DNA from: JALORV01 sp963712485
GTDB lineage: Bacteria > Pseudomonadota > Gammaproteobacteria > Burkholderiales > Burkholderiaceae_F
Direction: 5' to 3'
DNA length: 64,000 nt
NCBI GenBank assembly: GCA_963712485.1
Contig: CAVQID010000060.1
Span: forward strand, 62,001-126,000
Shown here: in pieces, positions 1 to 8,655 of the stretch
Position numbering within the stretch: the first letter of the stretch is position 1
How the letters are laid out: every line of letters begins with the position of its first letter
The notes under the pieces: model-generated
Database searches by the model: none
Seen by the model: only the letters and a program-made list of their open reading frames with translations
Told to the model about the DNA's origin: nothing
Program-made: the position numbers and the translations under genes

Positions 1-195
1 GAGCAGAATCGTGCCCGTGATGCCGCCTGGCTGGCCGTTCCATTCAGGAAAGGCATGCCATTTTTCGTCAACGATGGTGAGTCTGGCGTCGAGCGTGGCC
101 GTGCGGCACAACGTCGACAGCGCTTCGAGATCCGTAAGAGTGGCTGCGCTGCAGCCGCAGCCGAACAGATCGCCAGTCAGGTGAAGGCCTTGCAT
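1..195 (-). CDS. speD: S-adenosylmethionine decarboxylase proenzyme, N-terminal part (cut by window edge)
   Basis: Partial gene; only the first 65 codons lie in the window and the frame runs off its left edge. The N-terminus MQGLHLTGDLFGC matches the start of bacterial class 1 AdoMet decarboxylases, and the GGITGTILL stretch at residues 58-65 is the strand just before the autocatalytic Glu-Ser cleavage site, which lies outside the window. The family makes decarboxylated AdoMet, the aminopropyl donor for spermidine synthesis; the enzyme self-cleaves to form a pyruvoyl cofactor. A GGGGGA Shine-Dalgarno-like run precedes the ATG at 195. It is divergent from tkt. The identity rests on the N-terminal third only. 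Confidence 0.8.
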   Translation of the reverse strand, partial: MQGLHLTGDLFGCGCSAATLTDLEALSTLCRTATLDARLTIVDEKWHAFPEWNGQPGGITGTILL

Positions 196-509
196 CTTCG
201 TCCCCCAGCAGGTCCGCCCTTATCGACCTGAATCGCGACTCGCGTCGCAACCCCACGATCCGGGACCCACGCGCTGTGGCGCGGCACGCGAGTCCTGCAG
301 CTTGCGCTGCACCTGCTGGCTATGGCGGGAATGCTGCCTAACGGCACGTTGCCTGCGGTCGATTGACTAGCCGCAGAACCCTGCGGCGGAGCATTTCAAC
401 CTTGGCGCCCGTTGCGTCCTTGTGTTGTCCGGATCGAATTTGGAAAAGCCGCGAATAGTATAGGAAATCTGCGCCTGTACATATAGCTGCTTGTCCCACC
501 GACCGAAGT

Positions 510-527
510 TTGGAGCGCTTGCTCCAA
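510..527. promoter_or_regulatory. Perfect 7-bp inverted repeat, candidate operator
   Basis: TTGGAGC, a 4-nt spacer, then GCTCCAA. It lies about 200 bp upstream of tkt and about 70 bp before a TAAAAT -10-like hexamer. The dyad looks like a dimeric regulator site, but no regulator can be assigned and the operator role is inference. Confidence 0.3.
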
Positions 528-598
528 GAGGTTGTGTCGCCGGTCAACTGCGAGGCTGGAGAAATCCGTGCAGCGCAGCTTCAAGCCTTTGCCTTTGC

Positions 599-604
599 TA
601 AAAT
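599..604 (+). promoter_or_regulatory. Possible -10 box upstream of tkt
   Basis: TAAAAT, in the context GCTAAAATTT, lies 106 bp before the tkt start. No good -35 hexamer is seen 16-18 bp upstream, so this is only a candidate. Confidence 0.25.
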
Positions 605-710
605 TTGCTGCTTTCCGGGAGCGCGCGTGTGAATGGTTCCTGCCGCCGCACGGCGGTCGGGCTGCGCGACCGCCAAAACCCCAAGATTCCACCTTCCTGG
701 ACCCGCGACG

Positions 711-2762
711 ATGAATGACGCCTCCAACCTTCGCGCGGTCCCGGCGGGAACCCGCGTCGAGATGGCCAATGCCATCCGCGCGCTTGCGATGGATGCGGTT
801 CAGAAGGCGAACTCCGGGCATCCCGGCATGCCGATGGGGATGGCAGAGATTGCGGTGGCCCTTTGGGGCGGTCACCTTGCGCACAATCCCGCCAATCCGC
901 ACTGGCCGAACCGGGATCGCTTCGTGCTCTCCAACGGGCATGGCTCGATGCTGCAATATGCACTGCTGCATCTCACCGGGTACGACCTGCCCATGCAGGA
1001 ACTGGTGAATTTCCGCCAGATGCACAGCCTCACGCCGGGGCATCCGGAAGTCGACGTCACGCCCGGTGTAGAGACGACCACGGGCCCGCTCGGGCAAGGA
1101 CTCGCCAACGCCGTCGGCATGGCGCTCGCCGAGCGGCTGCTGGCGCACGAATTCAACCGGCCGGGTTTTCCGCTGGTGGATCACCACAGCTACGTCTTCC
1201 TGGGCGATGGCTGCCTGATGGAAGGCATTTCGCATGAGGTGGCCTCGCTCGCCGGCGTGTGGCAACTCGCCAAGCTGATCGCCATCTACGACGACAACGG
1301 CATTTCGATCGACGGCGAAGTCGGCCACTGGTTCGCCGATGACACGGCAGCGCGTTTCCGCGCGTACGGATGGAACGTCATCGGCCCGGTCGACGGCCAT
1401 GATGTCGCCGCGGTCGACGCTGCAATAGTCGCCGCGCGGCGCAGCGACAGGCCGAGCCTGATCATCGCTCGCACCGTGATCGGCAAGGGCTCGCCCAACC
1501 GCGCCGGCACCGAAAAGGCGCATGGCGAGGCGCTGGGTGACGCGGAGATCGCTGCAACCCGCGCGACAATCGGCTGGCCGCATGCGCCATTTACGGTGCC
1601 GGCCGAGGTCTATCGCGCGTGGGACGCGCGCACGTCGGGTGCGCGTAAGGAAGCCGCCTGGCAGGCGCTGTTTGAAAAGTACGCAAGTTCGTATCCGAGC
1701 GAAGCTGCCGAGTTCCGGCGTCGCGTTGACGGTGAACTGCCCGCGCAGTTTGCGCAAACGCTCGCCACCGCTGTCGAGAACGCGGCTGAGAAGAAGGAAA
1801 CGGTCGCGACGCGCAAGGCCTCGCAGCTGGCGCTCGACGTGCTCGGCAAGGCTTTGCCGGAAATGCTGGGCGGCTCGGCGGATCTCACCGGCAGCAACCT
1901 CACCAAGTGGAACAGCGCCGGCACGCTGAAGCCCGGCGGCGAGTTCGCTTTTGGACGGCACGTGCACTACGGTGTGCGCGAGTTCGGCATGAGCGCGATC
2001 GCCAACGGCATCGCGTTGCATGGGGGCTACCTGCCGTTCGTCGGTACGTTTCTGACGTTTTCCGACTATTCACGCAACGCGCTGCGAATGGCAGCGCTGA
2101 TGAAGCGGCGCGTGGTGTTCGTGTTCACGCACGACTCGATCGGACTGGGCGAGGACGGACCGACGCACCAGTCTGTCGAGCACGCGGCCAGCCTGCGGCT
2201 GATTCCCCACATGGACCTCTGGCGGCCCTGCGATACCGTCGAAACGCTGGTCGCATGGGGTGCCGCCGCGGCGCGCAGTGATGGGCCGACCTGCCTGCTG
2301 TTCTCACGCCAGGCGGTGCCGTTCGTGCGCACTTCGACCGACATCGAGGCGATCCGCAAGGGTGCCTACGTGCTTGCCGAGGCCGCCGGTGGCGTGGCGA
2401 AAGCGCGGGCGGTGATCATCGCGACCGGCTCGGAAGTGCCGCTGGCTGTCGAGGCGCAGAAGGCGCTGGAGTCAGCGGGCGTACCGGTTCGCGTCGTCTC
2501 GATGCCCTCGACCACGGTGTTCGACCGCCAGAGCGCCGAGTACAAGCTGAGCGTGCTGCCCGACGGGCTGCCGCGTATTGCGATCGAGGCCGGCGTCACG
2601 GATTTCTGGTGGAAGTACGTGCGTGCCGAGGGCGCGGTCATTGGCGTCGACCGCTTCGGCGAGTCGGCGCCGGCCGGCGTCCTGTTCAAGCATTTCGGAT
2701 TCACGGTCGACAACGTCGTCGCCACCGTGAAAGCAGTCATTGCGAAAGGGAAGACGAAGTGA
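711..2762 (+). CDS. tkt: Transketolase
   Basis: Thiamine-diphosphate enzyme moving two-carbon ketol units between sugar phosphates in the pentose phosphate pathway and, where present, the Calvin cycle. The 683-residue length fits bacterial transketolases. Visible landmarks: SGHPGMPMG (35-43) and SNGHGS (74-79) with active-site histidines, ETTTGPLGQG (121-130), and the TPP/metal motif GDGCLMEG (165-172) with the Asn of DDNGIS near 196. The pyrimidine-binding and C-terminal domains follow (QSVEHAASLR, then VIGVDRFGESAP). The ATG at 711 gives the family-typical N-terminus; an in-frame extension upstream is not family-like. Its TGA overlaps the gap GTG start in GTGA, which suggests translational coupling. 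Confidence 0.96.
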   Translation: MNDASNLRAVPAGTRVEMANAIRALAMDAVQKANSGHPGMPMGMAEIAVALWGGHLAHNPANPHWPNRDRFVLSNGHGSMLQYALLHLTGYDLPMQELVNFRQMHSLTPGHPEVDVTPGVETTTGPLGQGLANAVGMALAERLLAHEFNRPGFPLVDHHSYVFLGDGCLMEGISHEVASLAGVWQLAKLIAIYDDNGISIDGEVGHWFADDTAARFRAYGWNVIGPVDGHDVAAVDAAIVAARRSDRPSLIIARTVIGKGSPNRAGTEKAHGEALGDAEIAATRATIGWPHAPFTVPAEVYRAWDARTSGARKEAAWQALFEKYASSYPSEAAEFRRRVDGELPAQFAQTLATAVENAAEKKETVATRKASQLALDVLGKALPEMLGGSADLTGSNLTKWNSAGTLKPGGEFAFGRHVHYGVREFGMSAIANGIALHGGYLPFVGTFLTFSDYSRNALRMAALMKRRVVFVFTHDSIGLGEDGPTHQSVEHAASLRLIPHMDLWRPCDTVETLVAWGAAAARSDGPTCLLFSRQAVPFVRTSTDIEAIRKGAYVLAEAAGGVAKARAVIIATGSEVPLAVEAQKALESAGVPVRVVSMPSTTVFDRQSAEYKLSVLPDGLPRIAIEAGVTDFWWKYVRAEGAVIGVDRFGESAPAGVLFKHFGFTVDNVVATVKAVIAKGKTK

Positions 2763-3768
2763 CACTCAAAGTTGCCATCAACGGCTACGGCCGCATCGGC
2801 CGCAACATCCTCCGAGCCCATTACGAGGGCGGCAAGAAGCACGACCTGCAGATCGTCGCGATCAACGATCTCGGTGACCCGAAAACCAATGCGCACCTGA
2901 CGAAGTACGACACGACCCACGGCACGTTCCCGGGCAGTGTCAGCGTCGATGGCGATGCGATGATCGTCGACGGCGATCGCATCAAGGTGCTCGCCAATCG
3001 CAACCCGGCTGAACTGCCGTGGGGCGCCCTCGGTGTCGACGTCGTGCTCGAGTGCACCGGCTTTTTTACCAGCAAGGAGAAGGCATCGGCGCACGTCAAG
3101 GGTGGCGCGAAGAAAGTCATCATTTCCGCGCCGGGTGGCAAGGACGTCGACGCGACGATCGTCTATGGCGTGAACCATGGCGTGCTCAAGGCCGCACATA
3201 CCGTCATTTCGAACGCGTCGTGCACGACGAATTGCCTGGCGCCGATGGTCAAGCCCTTGCACGACAAGATCGGTCTCGTCTCCGGGCTGATGACCACGAT
3301 ACATGCCTACACGAATGACCAGGTCCTGACCGACGTCTATCACGAAGACCTGCGACGCGCGCGTGCGGCTGCCCACAACATGATCCCCACCAAGACCGGC
3401 GCCGCGGCGGCCGTGGGACTGGTGTTGCCGGAACTCAACGGCAAGCTCGATGGCTACGCGATCCGCGTCCCGACCATCAACGTATCGATCGTTGACCTGT
3501 CGTTCATCGCGGCGCGGGATACGACGGTCGATGAGGTCAACGGCATCATGAAGGCGGCGGCTGCGGGTGAACTCGCCGGAGTGCTGGGTTACAACACCGA
3601 CCCGCTGGTCTCCAGCGACTTCAACCATGATGCCCGTTCGTCGATCTTCGACGCCACGCTGACGAAGGTGTCGGGCCGGCTGGTCAAGGTGTCGAGCTGG
3701 TACGACAACGAGTGGGGTTTTCCAACCGGATGCTCGACACGACCGTTGCGCTGATGGCTGCCAAGTAG
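2759..3768 (+). CDS. gap: Glyceraldehyde-3-phosphate dehydrogenase, with an apparent -1 frameshift near the C-terminus
   Basis: Type I GAPDH of glycolysis/gluconeogenesis. The Rossmann motif INGYGRIGRN, catalytic SNASCTTN and C-terminal SSWYDNEWGF are clear. It starts at GTG 2759, overlapping the tkt stop. After the last motif the frame reads PTGCSTRPLR and stops at 3754. One extra base in the T run at 3718-3721 would restore SNRMLDTTVALMAAK, ending in TAG at 3766-3768 and giving the normal 336 residues. The gene is one base short of a multiple of three. Because this is a central enzyme and no other gap is visible, a homopolymer sequencing or assembly error is more likely than inactivation; the latter cannot be excluded from sequence alone. 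Confidence 0.93.
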
Positions 3769-4011
3769 CGGCGTCGGTACGCTTGTGATCGACGCGTTGA
3801 ACCGGGGTAACCCCGAGCTTCGATCTTGAAGTAATCTGAATCGCCATCTCGCGCGTTACTGCGATCAGGGCGCGCGTAGCAATCGTCGTTCGCGCTTTGG
3901 TATGACATTTTCGTCGGCCTTTTCGGCCGTCCGCCGACGCAGGTTGGGTGACACCATCCGGCGTTCGCGGTCGAAGGATCGTCAGCTGGAAAACCGGCTC
4001 TGGAGCGCACG

Positions 4012-6303
4012 GTGATACGACCACTTCACTTCGCTTTTGCAGTCTCCGCGGCGGCGGCCTTGGCCACCGCGTGGCCGGTATCGGGCGCACGTGTCGACAG
4101 TGCACCCACTCCCAAGGTGGTCCGCAGCAAAACTCCTGTTGCGCACCAACAGGCGACCGGGCAGAAGGTCGACAAGCTGATCGTCAAGCTGCGCGGAAGT
4201 CGCACGCAGGTGCGGGCTGCTGCGTTGTCCGCGGATCGCGTGCAGGCGATGAGCACGTCGGCCGGCGTCGGCATGAAGGCGCTGCGCGCGATGGCTGGCG
4301 GTTCGCACCTGATGCAGCTCGACTCGGCAATGACGCTGGACGAGGCGCGCGCGGCGGCGGCGCGCATCGCGCAGGACCCGAACGTCGAGTACGCGGAGCC
4401 GAACGTGCGTTTCCGCGCACTTTTCGATCCAAACGACTCGCGCTACATGCAGTGGCAGTGGAATCTGTTCAGCCCGACGTCGAGCTACACCGGGCAGGCG
4501 GGGGCAGCCACCGTGACGGCCACCGCGGCGGGCGGCGCCAACCTTCCGCCGGCATGGGACCGGACGACCGGCTCGAGCGCGGTCATTGTCGCGATCATCG
4601 ACACGGGCATCGTCAACCACCCGGAACTTTCGGGTCGCGTCCTGCCCGGCTACGACTTCGTCTCGAGCGCGAACGGCGCGGGACTGCCGGCAAATTTCGT
4701 CGCGAATGATGGCGATGGTCCGGACGCCGACCCGTCTGATCCCGGCGACTGGGTGACCGTTGAGGAGAAGACGCTGTATCCGGACGAGTGTGCAACGGGC
4801 GAGACTGCGCCGTACACGCCGTTCGACAGCAGCTGGCACGGCACGCACATAGCCGGTGTCGCGGCAGCGATGGGCAACAACAACGCCGGCATCGCCGGTG
4901 TCGCCTGGAACGTGCAGGTCGTTCCGGTGCGCGCGCTGGGCAAGTGCGGCGGCGATCTGTCGGATATCGCGGAAGCGATTCGCTGGGCCGCCGGGCTTCC
5001 CGTTGGCAATGCGCCGATGAATGCCAATCCGGCGCACGTCATCAACCTGAGCCTCGGCGGTGGCGATACCTGCGGTCCGACGATGCAGGCTGCGGTCGAT
5101 GCGGCGATCGCGGCAGGCGCCGTGATCATTGCCGCGACCGGCAACGACGGCAATGTCGGCATGATCGCGCCGGCGAACTGCAACGGCGTCGTCGCGGTGA
5201 CCGCGCACAGCATCAACGGAGAAAACGCCAGCTACGCCAACATCGGCGCCGGCACCACGTTGAGCGCACCGGGCGGTGGTCCGCCGACGTCGCTGGGCGC
5301 CGGCAGCGCCATCGACAACGCTGCGTGGGACGGCTATTACATCTATTCCACGGTGCTGTTCGGGCCGACGACACCCACCAGTGTCACCGCAACGGGAGAC
5401 AGCGGCCCCGCCTATGCCGGCTTCGTGGGTACGAGCCCGGCCGCGCCGCAGGTGGCGGGAGTCGCTGCGCTCGTCAAGTCTCTCGCGCCAGATGCCACAC
5501 CGGCGTTCATCAAGGCATGGCTCGGCATGTCCGACCGCGTCCGACCGCACCCGATCGGCGGCTATTGTTACGCACTGGTCCAGGAATGCGGTCGCGGCCT
5601 TCTTGACGCGGAGAAAGCGGTGCAGGGCGCTATCGAGAGGATTCCGGCGGTGGAAGTGAACGCATCCGCGCGCGTGGTCGACGCGGGGGGCACCGTTACG
5701 TTCACCGCCGCATTCACGGCGTTTCCAGGCAAATCGATCCAGACCGCAGTCTGGTCGACGACTGCGGGAACTCTGAGCGCGAGCACCGGGACGACCGCCA
5801 CCTTGACCCTGCCGACCGGGTACGCCGAGGTAAGTCTGACCGCAACCGATAACGAAGGCAAAGTTGCCCGGGATTCGATCATCGTGCGCGTCAACCGCGC
5901 ACCGAGCCTGCTGGCTGTTCAGGACCAGTCGGCCGCGGTGGGTCAGATCGTCTCGTTTGATGTCACCGCAACGGATGCAGACAACGATCCGGTGTCGTTC
6001 AGTGCCGAAAGCAGCTCGACCGTGCCGCTGCAGTCGCTGGATTCAGCGGGTCGCTTCAACTGGAACACGACAGGCTTCGCAGCGGGCACGTACCAGCTGA
6101 CGTACTCCGCCAGCGATGGCCTGGCGAACAGCGCGACGCAGACGGTCACGATCACACTGACGACGCCTGCCGGTGGAGGAGGTGGTGGCTCTTCAGCCGT
6201 TCCGCCTGCGAGTTCCGGCGGCGGCGGTGCGCTACCGGGACTGCAACTGCTGCTGCTTGGCGCGCTGCTGTTCGCGCCGACGATCAGTCAGCGCAAGCGC
6301 TAG
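4012..6303 (+). CDS. Secreted subtilisin-like serine protease (S8) with GlyGly-CTERM sorting tail
   Basis: A 763-residue exported protease. A signal peptide (about 1-25) is followed by an I9-type propeptide (about 50-135) and an S8 domain with the full triad: Asp197 in IIDTGI, His276 in WHGTHIAG and Ser475 in GTSPAAPQVAG, plus the oxyanion Asn378 in ATGND. GTSPAAPQVAG departs slightly from the usual GTSMAAPHVAG. Two Ig/PKD- or cadherin-like beta domains follow (about 555-715). The C-terminus is a Gly/Ser-rich linker, a hydrophobic segment (LQLLLLGALLF) and a basic end (QRKR), the layout of a GlyGly-CTERM signal. The convergent neighbour encodes a rhombosortase-like protein, whose 3' end overlaps this gene by 72 bp. 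The probable role is extracellular or surface proteolysis. Confidence 0.92.
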   Translation: MIRPLHFAFAVSAAAALATAWPVSGARVDSAPTPKVVRSKTPVAHQQATGQKVDKLIVKLRGSRTQVRAAALSADRVQAMSTSAGVGMKALRAMAGGSHLMQLDSAMTLDEARAAAARIAQDPNVEYAEPNVRFRALFDPNDSRYMQWQWNLFSPTSSYTGQAGAATVTATAAGGANLPPAWDRTTGSSAVIVAIIDTGIVNHPELSGRVLPGYDFVSSANGAGLPANFVANDGDGPDADPSDPGDWVTVEEKTLYPDECATGETAPYTPFDSSWHGTHIAGVAAAMGNNNAGIAGVAWNVQVVPVRALGKCGGDLSDIAEAIRWAAGLPVGNAPMNANPAHVINLSLGGGDTCGPTMQAAVDAAIAAGAVIIAATGNDGNVGMIAPANCNGVVAVTAHSINGENASYANIGAGTTLSAPGGGPPTSLGAGSAIDNAAWDGYYIYSTVLFGPTTPTSVTATGDSGPAYAGFVGTSPAAPQVAGVAALVKSLAPDATPAFIKAWLGMSDRVRPHPIGGYCYALVQECGRGLLDAEKAVQGAIERIPAVEVNASARVVDAGGTVTFTAAFTAFPGKSIQTAVWSTTAGTLSASTGTTATLTLPTGYAEVSLTATDNEGKVARDSIIVRVNRAPSLLAVQDQSAAVGQIVSFDVTATDADNDPVSFSAESSSTVPLQSLDSAGRFNWNTTGFAAGTYQLTYSASDGLANSATQTVTITLTTPAGGGGGGSSAVPPASSGGGGALPGLQLLLLGALLFAPTISQRKR

Positions 6304-6865
6304 GCCGATCGCGGTCCCGCAGGCGGCGCCGATCAGGTGCGCCTGCGGAACCACCGCAGCGCCGAGCCACTCCGCGTGCGGCAGCACGTCGCCCGTCGGC
6401 TGTTCGAGCGCGACCTTGATCCATCCGCCGGCGAGCAGTGCGGCCGGCAGCCAGAGTGTCCGCACGTTGCGCGGGCCGGCGCGCAGGAGCCACGTTATGG
6501 CGCCCGCGAAAAACAGCGCGTGCACCACGCCGGAGAGCCCGCGATACCAGCTGACCTGCGGATAGAAGAACGCGAGCCCGGCGCTGATGATGAGCGCCGC
6601 GACCACCAGCACGCCCGCCTGTCGTCCCGCCTCGAGATCGGCGGCGAAGAGACGAGCGACGATGATCAATGCAAGCGAGTTGATGGCGGCGTGCATCCCG
6701 TTGATGTGCACGAGATGACCGCTCACGACTCGCCACGGCTCGCTCGCGAGCGACTGCGCGGCGATATTCGAGCATCTCCGCAGGGCCGAAAGCCGTCAGC
6801 AGCAAGGCGACGGCCGCAACGATCACGGCAACGCGTTCAGCCTTCGAAAATGACAAGCGATGCAT
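6232..6865 (-). CDS. rrtA: Rhombosortase (rhomboid-family GlyGly-CTERM processing protease), apparent +1 frameshift
   Basis: An intramembrane serine protease of the rhomboid fold. The C-terminal part (6232-6726) has the hallmarks: SGHLVHINGMHAAIN, WYRGLSGVVHAL with the nucleophile Ser in GLSG, and AHLIGA with the general-base His, plus several membrane helices. The N-terminus lies in another frame: ATG 6865 gives MHRLSFSKAER, a hydrophobic helix, then LEYRRAVA. A one-base excess around 6743-6753 joins it to ASEPWRVVSGHLVHIN. The corrected length is about 210 residues, normal for the family. Rhombosortases cleave GlyGly-CTERM proteins, and the adjacent convergent gene encodes one. The indel may be a sequencing error, as suspected for gap, or a real break. 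Confidence 0.85.
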
Positions 6866-6890
6866 GAGCGCTTCCGAGGACAACGGCTCG

Positions 6891-6896
6891 TATAAT
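6891..6896 (+). promoter_or_regulatory. Candidate -10 box for pgk
   Basis: A perfect TATAAT hexamer lies 73 bp before the pgk ATG, inside the region where the rhombosortase gene (opposite strand) begins. The -35 side is weak. It would restart transcription of the glycolytic genes after the inserted protease/rhombosortase pair. Confidence 0.4.
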
Positions 6897-6969
6897 GCCC
6901 AACTCGCCCTCATCGCGTGCAGGCTGATGCATGCGTTGAACGGCTCACCTGAACGCCTCGCCCGATTCC

Positions 6970-8172
6970 ATGCACGTCCGTACCCTGGAAGAACTTGCCC
7001 GCAGCGGACAGCTGGCGGGCCGCCGAGTGTTTATCCGCTCGGACCTCAACGTGCCGCTCGACAATGCCGGCAACATCACGGAAGACACGCGCATTCGCGC
7101 GTCGGTGCCGGCAATCCGCATGGCGCTGGATGCTGGTGCGGCCGTCATGGTGACCTCGCATCTGGGGCGGCCCAAGGAAGGTGAATTGAAGCCGGAAGAT
7201 TCGCTGGCTCCCGTAGCGAAGCGTCTGGGCGAACTGCTGCAGCGCCCGGTCGCGTTGAAGTCGGACTGGGTCGCTGGCGTCAATGTCGAGCCAGGTGAGG
7301 TCGTCCTGTTGGAAAACTGCCGGGTGAATCCGGGCGAAAAAAAGAACAGCGATGAACTGGCGCGCAAGATGGCAGCCCTCGCTGACGTCTATGTAAACGA
7401 CGCGTTCGGCACGGCCCACCGCGCGGAGGCGACGACGCACGGCATCGCGAAGTTCGCGCCGATTGCCTGCGCCGGTCCGTTGCTGGCCGCAGAGATCGAT
7501 GCGCTGGGCAGGGCGCTCGGCAATCCCAAGCGTCCGCTCGCGGCCATCGTTGCCGGCTCCAAGGTTTCCACGAAGCTCACGCTGCTCAACAACCTCGCGC
7601 AGAAGGTCGACCGATTGATCGTCGGGGGCGGAATCGCGAATACGTTCCTGCTGGCCGAGGGTTTCCCCATCGGCAGGTCGCTGGCGGAACCGGATCTGGT
7701 GCCCGAATGCAAGAAGGTGCTGGCCACACTGGCCGCCAAGGGGGCCACGTTGCCACTGCCGATCGACGTGGTCGTGGCCAAGGAAATCTCCGCAACCGCG
7801 CCGGCCACCGTGCGGCGTGCCGATGACGTGCGGGACGACGAGATGATCCTGGACATCGGGCCGCAGAGCGCGCTGGGGCTGTCGCACTCGCTGCGCGATG
7901 CGGGCACGATCATCTGGAACGGTCCGGTCGGCGTTTTCGAGTACGACGCGTTCAGTGACGGCACGCACCACATGGCACTCGCGATAGCCGAAGCGACGGC
8001 GAACGGTGCGTTTTCGATCGCCGGAGGCGGCGACACGCTGGCCGCCATCGCGCGTTACGGCATCGGCGACCAGATCAGCTACATCTCAACCGGTGGTGGC
8101 GCATTTCTCGAGTTCCTCGAGGGCAAGACGTTGCCGGCGATCGAGATCCTCCAAGCGCGCGCCGCTGCGTGA
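6970..8172 (+). CDS. pgk: Phosphoglycerate kinase
   Basis: Reversible phosphate transfer between 1,3-bisphosphoglycerate and ADP, cytosolic glycolysis/gluconeogenesis. The 400-residue length is normal. Landmarks: VFIRSDLNVPLD (about 20-31), TSHLGRPKEG, the family arginines around LLENCRVNPGEKKN, DAFGTAHRAEATTHG, GSKVSTKL, and the nucleotide-binding end WNGPVGVFE and GGGDTLAAI. The ATG at 6970 gives the expected N-terminus. It follows the rhombosortase gene head-to-head at about 100 bp and precedes the VOC gene by 22 bp. Confidence 0.96.
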   Translation: MHVRTLEELARSGQLAGRRVFIRSDLNVPLDNAGNITEDTRIRASVPAIRMALDAGAAVMVTSHLGRPKEGELKPEDSLAPVAKRLGELLQRPVALKSDWVAGVNVEPGEVVLLENCRVNPGEKKNSDELARKMAALADVYVNDAFGTAHRAEATTHGIAKFAPIACAGPLLAAEIDALGRALGNPKRPLAAIVAGSKVSTKLTLLNNLAQKVDRLIVGGGIANTFLLAEGFPIGRSLAEPDLVPECKKVLATLAAKGATLPLPIDVVVAKEISATAPATVRRADDVRDDEMILDIGPQSALGLSHSLRDAGTIIWNGPVGVFEYDAFSDGTHHMALAIAEATANGAFSIAGGGDTLAAIARYGIGDQISYISTGGGAFLEFLEGKTLPAIEILQARAAA

Positions 8173-8194
8173 TCGCTGTTTCCCTGGAATCGAG

Positions 8195-8626
8195 TTGAGT
8201 CGTTTCGCTGTTGCCGGACTGGATCACGTGCACATCTACGTGCGCGACCGTGCGGCGGCAGCGCGCTGGTACGGTGCCGTGCTCGGCCTGCGTCGTGATC
8301 GTCGCTTCGCCGCCTGGGCGCGCGAAGTGGGCGGGCCGCTGACGTTGACGGCCGCCGACGGCACGACACATGTCGCGCTGTTCGAGGACGACCGTCGAGC
8401 CGGGCACGGCACGACGGTGGCCCTGCGCACGGATGGCGAGGGCTTCGTCGCGTTCTCACGGCGCGTAGCCCGGCTGCCCCTGTTCGACAAGCGCCGCCGC
8501 CCGTCGCCGCCGCGACTGCAGGACCACGAACAGTCGTTGTCGCTATATTTCAACGATCCCGATGGCAATCCGGTCGAGCTGACGACTTACGATGTCGTCG
8601 TCGCGCGGCCACGACTGCGTGCATAG
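8195..8626 (+). CDS. Glyoxalase/bleomycin-resistance (VOC) family protein
   Basis: A 143-residue single VOC-fold protein. It opens with LDHVHIYVRD, whose His is the usual first metal ligand, and ends with FNDPDGNPVELTTYD, whose Glu is the usual last ligand. The substrate is unknown; the family includes lactoylglutathione lyases, ring-cleaving dioxygenases and resistance proteins. The TTG start at 8195, preceded by a GGA-containing stretch, is chosen because no ATG fits before the first strand. It sits 22 bp after pgk and 29 bp before pyk, so it is probably cotranscribed. A role in removing a reactive triose-derived by-product such as methylglyoxal is attractive but only inferred. Confidence 0.75.
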   Translation: MSRFAVAGLDHVHIYVRDRAAAARWYGAVLGLRRDRRFAAWAREVGGPLTLTAADGTTHVALFEDDRRAGHGTTVALRTDGEGFVAFSRRVARLPLFDKRRRPSPPRLQDHEQSLSLYFNDPDGNPVELTTYDVVVARPRLRA

Positions 8627-8655
8627 CCGGCACCCTGGTGCGATGAAGGACTGAT

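Larger units (their letters stand above)
196..710. other. Intergenic region between speD and tkt, no gene seen
   Basis: This 515-bp divergent spacer has no convincing coding frame. It holds several inverted repeats: a hairpin with arms at 209-214 and 225-230 just upstream of speD, 9-bp arms GACTCGCGT (237-245) and ACGCGAGTC (286-294) 40 bp apart, a compact palindrome at 510-527, and a CCGCCG/CGGCGG hairpin at 643-656. Both flanking promoters should lie here. Nothing else can be supported. Confidence 0.6.

Noticed and set aside
396..2021. Long open frame antisense to tkt
   Set aside because: High-GC third positions create long antisense frames; it lacks any domain and lies over a certain gene.
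3803..3815. CGGGGTAACCCCG palindrome after gap
   Set aside because: The loop is too small to form and there is no T tract; not called as a terminator.
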